Shown in pieces: positions 58,285-64,000 of a stretch of DNA of 64,000 nucleotides (the stretch's first letter is position 1; every line of letters starts with the position of its first letter). The stretch spans positions 47,832,440 to 47,896,439 of the forward strand of contig OX485807.1 of the NCBI GenBank assembly GCA_950295325.1, in the 5' to 3' direction. The DNA is from Polytrichum commune (lineage: Eukaryota > Streptophyta > Polytrichopsida > Polytrichales > Polytrichaceae). The notes beneath the pieces were generated by a model. It worked only from the letters and a program-made list of their open reading frames with translations, ran no database searches and had not been told where the DNA came from. A program made the position numbers and the translations under genes.

Positions 58285-59250
58285 CTTGTCACTCATTTAA
58301 CCTGCAAGACACACGTCGTACGCTTCCTAGATTCACAACTCAGGAGTACAGGCTCCACGGCGACACCACAAGGCTTGTCAAGTTGTAATGAATCCTAACC
58401 AAGACATGAGTCCTCACCTGGAGGTTCAAGGACAACTAATTGTCTTCTTTGAGTCTTGAAGAACACAAGGATTTAGTCACTAGTATACCTCCTTGTGTTC
58501 TCCTGTCCGCATAAGACGGTGCATGGAAATCGTTCAAGCGGCAATAATACTTATCATTAACACATCTAAAGCTTCGTACATTTACAAATCAGGAGTACAG
58601 GCTCCACGACGACACCACAAGGCCTGTCAAATTGTGATGAATCCGAACCAATATAGACGTAGAACTTGGAGGTAAATCAAGAACAACTTAATTCGTTGAA
58701 GCTGCAAAACTACTTACATCAACACATCGTTACCCTTCGTGGATTCACAAAATTAGGAGTACAGGCTCCACGACGACACCACAAGGCTTGTTAAATAGTA
58801 ACCAGCCAACCAAGACAGGAGTCGAATCCTGGAGGTTCAAAAACAACTGATCATCTTCTGGGAAGAATCTTGAACCACACAAGGATGTAGTCACTATACC
58901 TGCTCGTGATCTCCTGTCTACATGGAACGGGACATGTAATTCGTTCTAGCTGCAAAACTACGCATCATCAAGATATCCTACGCTTCGTGCATTCACAAAA
59001 TATGAAGTACAGCCTCCACCGACGAACACCGTAAGGTTTATCAAGTGGTTATGAATTCTAACCAAGAAAGGAGTAGGAATTAACAGGTGAACAAGAACAC
59101 CTGAATCTCTTCTTTTTCGACGAGTCTTCAAGCCCGACGTACACAATGCAAGGGATGTGTAGTCACTAGTGTTACCTCCTTGATGTTGTTCCCCTGTCCA
59201 CAGACGATGCATGTAACAATAATTTCGGTTGGCAAGCTGCAAGAACTGCT
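58285..59250. repeat. Imperfect tandem repeat, ~249-bp unit, four copies
   Basis: The anchor AGGAGTACAGGCTCCACG-CGACACCACAAGG recurs at about 58341, 58590, 58754 and, more diverged, 59002. Around each anchor lie shared phrases: TTCGT-CATTCACAAA before, and GAATCC-AACCAA, CTGGAGGTTCAA, CACAAGGAT-TAGTCACTA and CTCCTGTC-ACA after. Spacings of 249, 164 and 248 bp show that the second copy has an internal deletion of about 85 bp. The array sits 1.0-2.2 kb upstream of the methyltransferase start. Confidence 0.85.
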
Positions 59251-62200
59251 TAAGTATGTGTGACCAAGGGTCGAATGGTTCGAAGATTCAAATTCCACCA
59301 AGAAAAGACAAGATTGAGCGCCACAAAGCGCGCTTGAATCCTCGCGAGTCGCCGGGGGCATTCCGTACGATGCCGAGCATCCGGATATAAGGTTCACTGG
59401 ACCCACCACTTCACAAGTGGGGCCCGTGTGCTATCTTATTGTGTCTTTCACGGAGCTCAGTATATCCAACTGGTAAAGTGGGCTTCCTAAAATATGGGAC
59501 AAGTGGGCCGGTCAAGGCGGCTAGTAGATTTTGTCGTGTTCGTGGAGCTGGGCCCCACCAATCTTACCTCGCCCCGACCTCCGTAATGTCACCCTCCTTA
59601 ATGTCACTTCTTCTCTTATATCCCGAAACCCTAGGGACCGCATGTTCTCATTTCAAATCTCCCTCATTGTTGTCACATTCACCTCTCATATATCATAGGT
59701 TTTGACATCGAAATAATCCATCAAAGATCTCAAACCACACGTCCGCACGCATCATGTTGTCATCGTTGTAATTATTATCATTCTTGCAATGTCGATTCTA
59801 TGTTATTCCATATTGTCACATGCTACACCAATTCTCTATTATCATGCATCCATATTACCACTATATACCTCCTTGATATCACGTGCATTTTGGGTTGACA
59901 CATATGTGATATTAGGGAGGTTAGAGTGTACACTTACATTGTTTATGGTATTTTGTGTCACATGTGTAATAGTGTCACTTTCCTCATGCTAGGTTACATT
60001 GATGATCAACAATTTCACCATTCGTGTCACCTCGTGACACTTGGTGTTCAAGTGTGCTTATTGATATCTTGGCATGAGTATGTTCAATATTGTAGTGTTT
60101 ATGAGGTGCATGCCTATGTTACACAATGGTCTACAAGTTGACTAAGGTGTGTCTAAGGTGTGCACAAAGAACACTTGGCATTAGTATGCTCAAGAACATC
60201 TTCCTCTTGCGTACTAAAATGTAAACACATGACACTTGCCATTAGTATGCTCAAGAATATGTAGCAATGAATTATTTTTGCTCAAGATTCCAAGTATACT
60301 TATAAATCCTAGTTAAATTTTCATCCAGATTGAGTCTTACAAGATATTCTTGGCTTAGGTCAAATTAAATTCATTGGCATCCAAGTGAATCTACATAAGG
60401 GATTCCGCCCAAGTGATTCCATTCTTGAAACTTTTTCTCTCAAGAAAAGAACCTCTTTAGCAAACCTGTGATTCTACAGGAGCTCGATTTGAGCTGACCA
60501 CGATCAAAACCACAAACCGTTCAAAGTTCTCTTAAGTTTGCAAAGAGTTGAAACCCCTTTATAGACCTCGAGCATTGCAAAATTAGTGTACATTTCGAAG
60601 AGTTTGGAGGGTACGCAGGTTGAGTAAATTGCTACAGCCAATGAGGCATGCATTTACAACAAATTGTGTCCCATTGAATGCTCGAATTCTTCACAAAGTT
60701 AAAAGCCACGGGATTCTCGAAATGCAACTACAATTGGTTCCATACATAGTCAGATCGATGAGAAACAACCATGGCCATGGCCAATCGTGAAGAAAAATGG
60801 GGGACAAGTGCACCTTCCCGAATGGGAGAGGGAGCCAGCAATGTGGACAAACCCCAAACACAATTGTTGGGAGCCTCTGGCCGAGATGCATCAGGGTCCA
60901 CTCTCAACAGAGTGAACTTTGTCCATTGCATCACCGGACCCACATTAAAATTACATAGTTCAAAACACAAAAATATGACAAAAGTCCACGACAAAATCGA
61001 GTTCTCCGTAAAGTCCCTCAAAGAGGGATGAAACTTAATAGCACGTTAAGAGCTCGTTAGCTCATCGTGTATTGGAACTTATTTTGAAAGTTGGGTGACT
61101 TTTTTTGGACTTCTTCTTTCCATGTCTCAAACTTGAGAGGATTTCTAAGATTTGGAACAAGATATGTGCATGGGAACCGATGTCTTAAATCTTGGATCAA
61201 TCTATGTCAGGCTAACTTGACCCACCCATCCTAGTAGGATAAACTAGAACGTGAATTTTTAATGGCCTACCACCACTCTTTGTTTATGATAATTTAAGCA
61301 TTAAAAAAACTTGAATAACTTTGTGTTAATTCTCATAAACTCAGGGTTTGGGATTAAACCCATGGTTTCTAATGCTTTACTTCACAAATAACTCTATTAA
61401 GTGTTTCTTATTCACCTCGTTACAAAACTGTCATATAATCAACTAGAATCTGCAATTTGAAAGAGTAGACAATAAACCCAAAGCGGGGTTTCCATGGCAC
61501 ACCAAGCCAATTTAGTTCTCTCAAGGAAGAAGAATGCATTAAATCAAGATCTCCACAAGCCAAAAATCATGTTGTTTCGGGCAGACAATGCTCAAGACAA
61601 TTTTGAGGGCTTTTAAGAAGCCCTATACCAATTCCAAGACATACTTCATCACTGAAAATGACCATAGTAGGTGAATGTCATGCAGAATTGTAGACATTTT
61701 CTGCACAAAGCATCTATGGTAGATTGAAGTCATCTCAAAAACCCTCTCAATAAGAAGAGTATATTTTTTAATTTTATTAAAGCATACATGATGATTTTTA
61801 TTTTATCAACATAATCAAGACATTGCAATTTCAAGTATGAGATCAAAGCGACTGAATGGTGAACGTTCTTCTGTATAATGGGTCATGTGTCCATCAATAT
61901 GGGAGCCTAAACCATTCATTGAATATAGTTAGTAGGCGGTTAGTATCCGATGGTTTTGAGCCATATTATTTTAAAACATGAATTTAAGTAAAAATCTTAA
62001 GGCTTGGTCCTATATTGTGGATAATGAAATACAAGAATGATACCAAGGCTGCGATGTATGTGTTGAAAATAATCCAATAGGTCATGTATGCATTTCACCT
62101 CCACACATCATATAATATTCACCTCAACTTTGAAAATACCAAGCTCGTATTATTTTTATTGTGTTATCAAACGTCTCATATGTTACTAGAATCTTCAAAG

Positions 62201-62510
62201 TGTCTACAACATGTGTGCACACCGCATAGTATGTAAGCTTAAACTATGACTTTCATCTTACACAAACTATAAGTTTGACAATCTATTTTTTTACTATTTC
62301 ACAAATCCCAATTTGCGAAGTTAGTTAAAGGCTTGAAAAGTTGTGGTTGAGATGTTGGATGGAAGCACATGCGTCTTGCCAGATCATCCCTTAATGGTCT
62401 AAACCATCCCAAAATGGGACCCTCAACCTCAAATCTTTTGTTCTTGTTTAAAAAAATAAAAATCTACATGCATGTATTGAAGTGTTCAAATCTCAAGAGA
62501 CACATTGACA
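59251..62510. other. Intergenic, no supported gene
   Basis: A ~29-bp phrase (ACACTTG-CATTAGTATGCTCAAGAA) is duplicated near 60172 and 60232. Open frames at 60691-61031 on both strands overlap each other and carry no known motif. Confidence 0.4.
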
Positions 62511-62514
62511 ATTA

Positions 62515-64000
62515 GGGCCACTTCACACACGAGCCAAGAGCCGTGACCATGAAATGGTGAGGGCCTTTGACTTTCATCCAAAGGCCGTACCATGGGTGTT
62601 GGGCTGCCCGTTTTGTGTGGGGCCGGGTCCTCAAACATAGTGTGAAGTGAGAATGGACCATGTTGAGGGACCGTTGCATATTTTATTAGTGGAAAAAGAG
62701 GGGCAGCCCTACCACACTAGTTACATATCTTCATTCTCTCTTTTCTCACTCTCTTTTCGAGTTATACATTGGAGAGGAAGGAAAGAGAGCATGATGGATC
62801 ACATTGAGAGAAGAAGAAGGATTCTTGTTGCATTAGCTTTATATTGGTGCTTGCACATGATTGTGCAACATGTGCTTGATATGCAAGCATTGGCACTAAA
62901 CGGAGAATGGGAAAATGCCCTGATTTTGAGCATTTGCTTTGAGGGTATGAAGATAAGCGATCGTAGTGTGTGGGCATTTGAGAGAAATGTAGGGTTTACG
63001 GATAGGTTGTTATTGGGTTCATTTACGGAAAAAATGTTTAAACAAAGAACTTGTGTATGTCACAATACATTCAAGTTTCTTTGTGAAAGGTTAGGTCCAT
63101 ATTTGCAGAGGAAGAATACACAAATGAGAGAGACAATTTCAGTTGAAAGTAGAATTGCAATGTCATTACAAAGACTTGGGACTGGAAATACCTTGTGTAC
63201 CGTAGGAGAGGTATATGGGGTGGCCGAAAGTACAATTTCAGAAATAGTTCGAAATTTTTATAGATTGGTTAGAGTTCATTTGCAAAGGATTTTTGTGCAA
63301 TTTCCAAGTCCAGCTCGGTTTAGGGTTTTAGCCCAAGAATTTGAGGCTTTTCATGGAATTCCTCATATTATAGGCGCAATTGACGGGTCTCATATTCCAA
63401 TTCTTGCACCTATAATTGGGAGAGAGGATTATTATTGTAGAAAATCATTTCATTCCGCTTTATTACAAGGTATAGTGGATACAAAATGTGTGTTTTGGGA
63501 TTACGAATTTGGATGGGCAGGAAGTATGCATGATTGGATATTATTTCAGTTGACAAAAGTTGGAAGAGATTGCATTAAAGGGAAATTCTTACCTCATAAG
63601 CTGATCGGAGATTGTGCATATCCAGTGCGGCCATGGATTTACTGTCCATTCAAAGGGTGTGCAGAAGGATTAGAAGGTTACAAAGCAAATTGGAATTTTA
63701 TTCAAAGTTCTACCCGCATGTGTGTAGAACGTGCTTTCGGAATCTTGAAGGAAAGATGAAGAATCATTATGAGAAGATCCGATATACCATTACGACATAT
63801 AGCTGATGTAGTAGCTACATGTATTACTCTACACAATATGTGTACTATTGGAAAAGACAAATTTGATATAGAATGGATAGAAGAAGCTGAAAGATAATTG
63901 GGTAGACGTATAAAGAATAGATCATTGAGAGAAGGACAAGAAATGAGGGCTGAATTAGCAGCTATAGGTGAGGTCAGAAATATTAGTATTACAGAAAATA
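62515..64000 (+). mobile_element. PIF/Harbinger-type DNA transposon, 5' part (continues past window)
   Basis: The transposase gene lies downstream of a candidate 5' terminus GGGCCACTTCACAC at 62515-62528. It is preceded by TTA (62512-62514), the typical TWA target site of this superfamily. CACTTCACAC is also reverse-complemented at 62640-62649. The 3' end is outside the window, so the terminus is a proposal. Confidence 0.5.
62791..64000 (+). pseudogene. PIF/Harbinger (HARBI1-like) DDE transposase, two in-frame stops, 3' partial
   Basis: I take the ATG pair at 62791 (MMDHIERRRRILV); the frame is open 48 codons further but that part lacks family similarity. A helix-turn-helix-like stretch (SRIAMSLQRLGTGNTLCTVG, VAESTISEIVRNF) precedes the DDE nuclease. 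The first Asp is in IGAIDGSHIP (63382-63384), the second in IGDCAYPVRPW (63610-63612) and the Glu in CVERAFGILKER (63727-63729). All three catalytic residues are present. Directly after ILKER a TGA (63757-63759) stands where the family has Trp (RWRII). The same frame then continues with IIMRRSDIPLRHIADVVA and TLHNMC to a second stop TAA at 63895-63897, and is open again to the window end. Either a recently inactivated copy or a nearly intact one; the partner Myb-like protein of autonomous elements is not in view. Confidence 0.85.

Noticed and set aside
1-64000. tRNA, rRNA, CRISPR arrays, bacterial-type operons
   Set aside because: None was recognised by eye; the window is eukaryotic nuclear DNA. 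A covariance-model search would settle small RNAs.

Overview
This is a stretch of eukaryotic nuclear DNA, almost certainly from a land plant. It is AT-rich, its genes are split by GT-AG introns, and it carries a plant-type leucine-rich-repeat (LRR) disease-resistance-like gene end, a relative of the organellar RNase II/R exoribonuclease, an HMG-box gene and several plant-type transposon families. I cannot name the species. The LRR style, the sparse genes and the large, poorly recognisable intergenic regions would fit a bryophyte, lycophyte or fern, but that is inference only.

Layout. 2-910: 3' end of an LRR gene running into a GC-rich island. 1475-2187: a 713-bp foldback (long inverted repeat) element. 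3190-4450 (minus): a fragmented hAT-type transposase. 7.7 kb: a small minisatellite. 8.7-19.86 kb (plus): the dominant feature, an approximately 11-kb LINE-type retrotransposon with a G-poor plus strand. It has an open ORF1 (644 aa, two RRM-like folds), an ORF2 whose start overlaps the ORF1 stop, a canonical 2A-type motif near the ORF2 N-terminus, then endonuclease, reverse transcriptase, RNase H and a CCHC knuckle. ORF2 is broken by frameshifts, mostly in and around the endonuclease. 24.0-27.3 kb (minus): an HMG-box gene with a tandemly duplicated exon, probably decaying. 31.2-32.2 kb (minus): a second, truncated and internally deleted copy of the same LINE family. 33.0-34.9 kb (plus): an intron-containing RNase II/R pseudogene. 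A related ~200-bp sequence lies beside both the HMG gene and this pseudogene.

36.75-36.96 kb: an 8 x 26-bp G-rich minisatellite about 160 bp upstream of an intact intronless gene (37122-39176) for a 684-aa membrane protein of unknown function. 39-54 kb is AT-rich and gene-poor, with two diverged regions rich in a palindromic AGACTATAGTCT-like motif. 54.66-57.07 kb (minus): an intact five-exon class I SAM-dependent methyltransferase, with a ~249-bp tandem repeat array upstream. 62.5 kb to the window end: a PIF/Harbinger transposase gene with a complete DDE triad but two in-frame stops.

The intact host genes I can support are the methyltransferase and the unknown membrane protein, plus the partial LRR gene. 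Most of the rest is transposon-derived or decayed. The candidate for a little-described system is the LINE combining RRM-type ORF1, overlapping ORF1/ORF2, 2A motif, endonuclease, reverse transcriptase, RNase H and CCHC knuckle.
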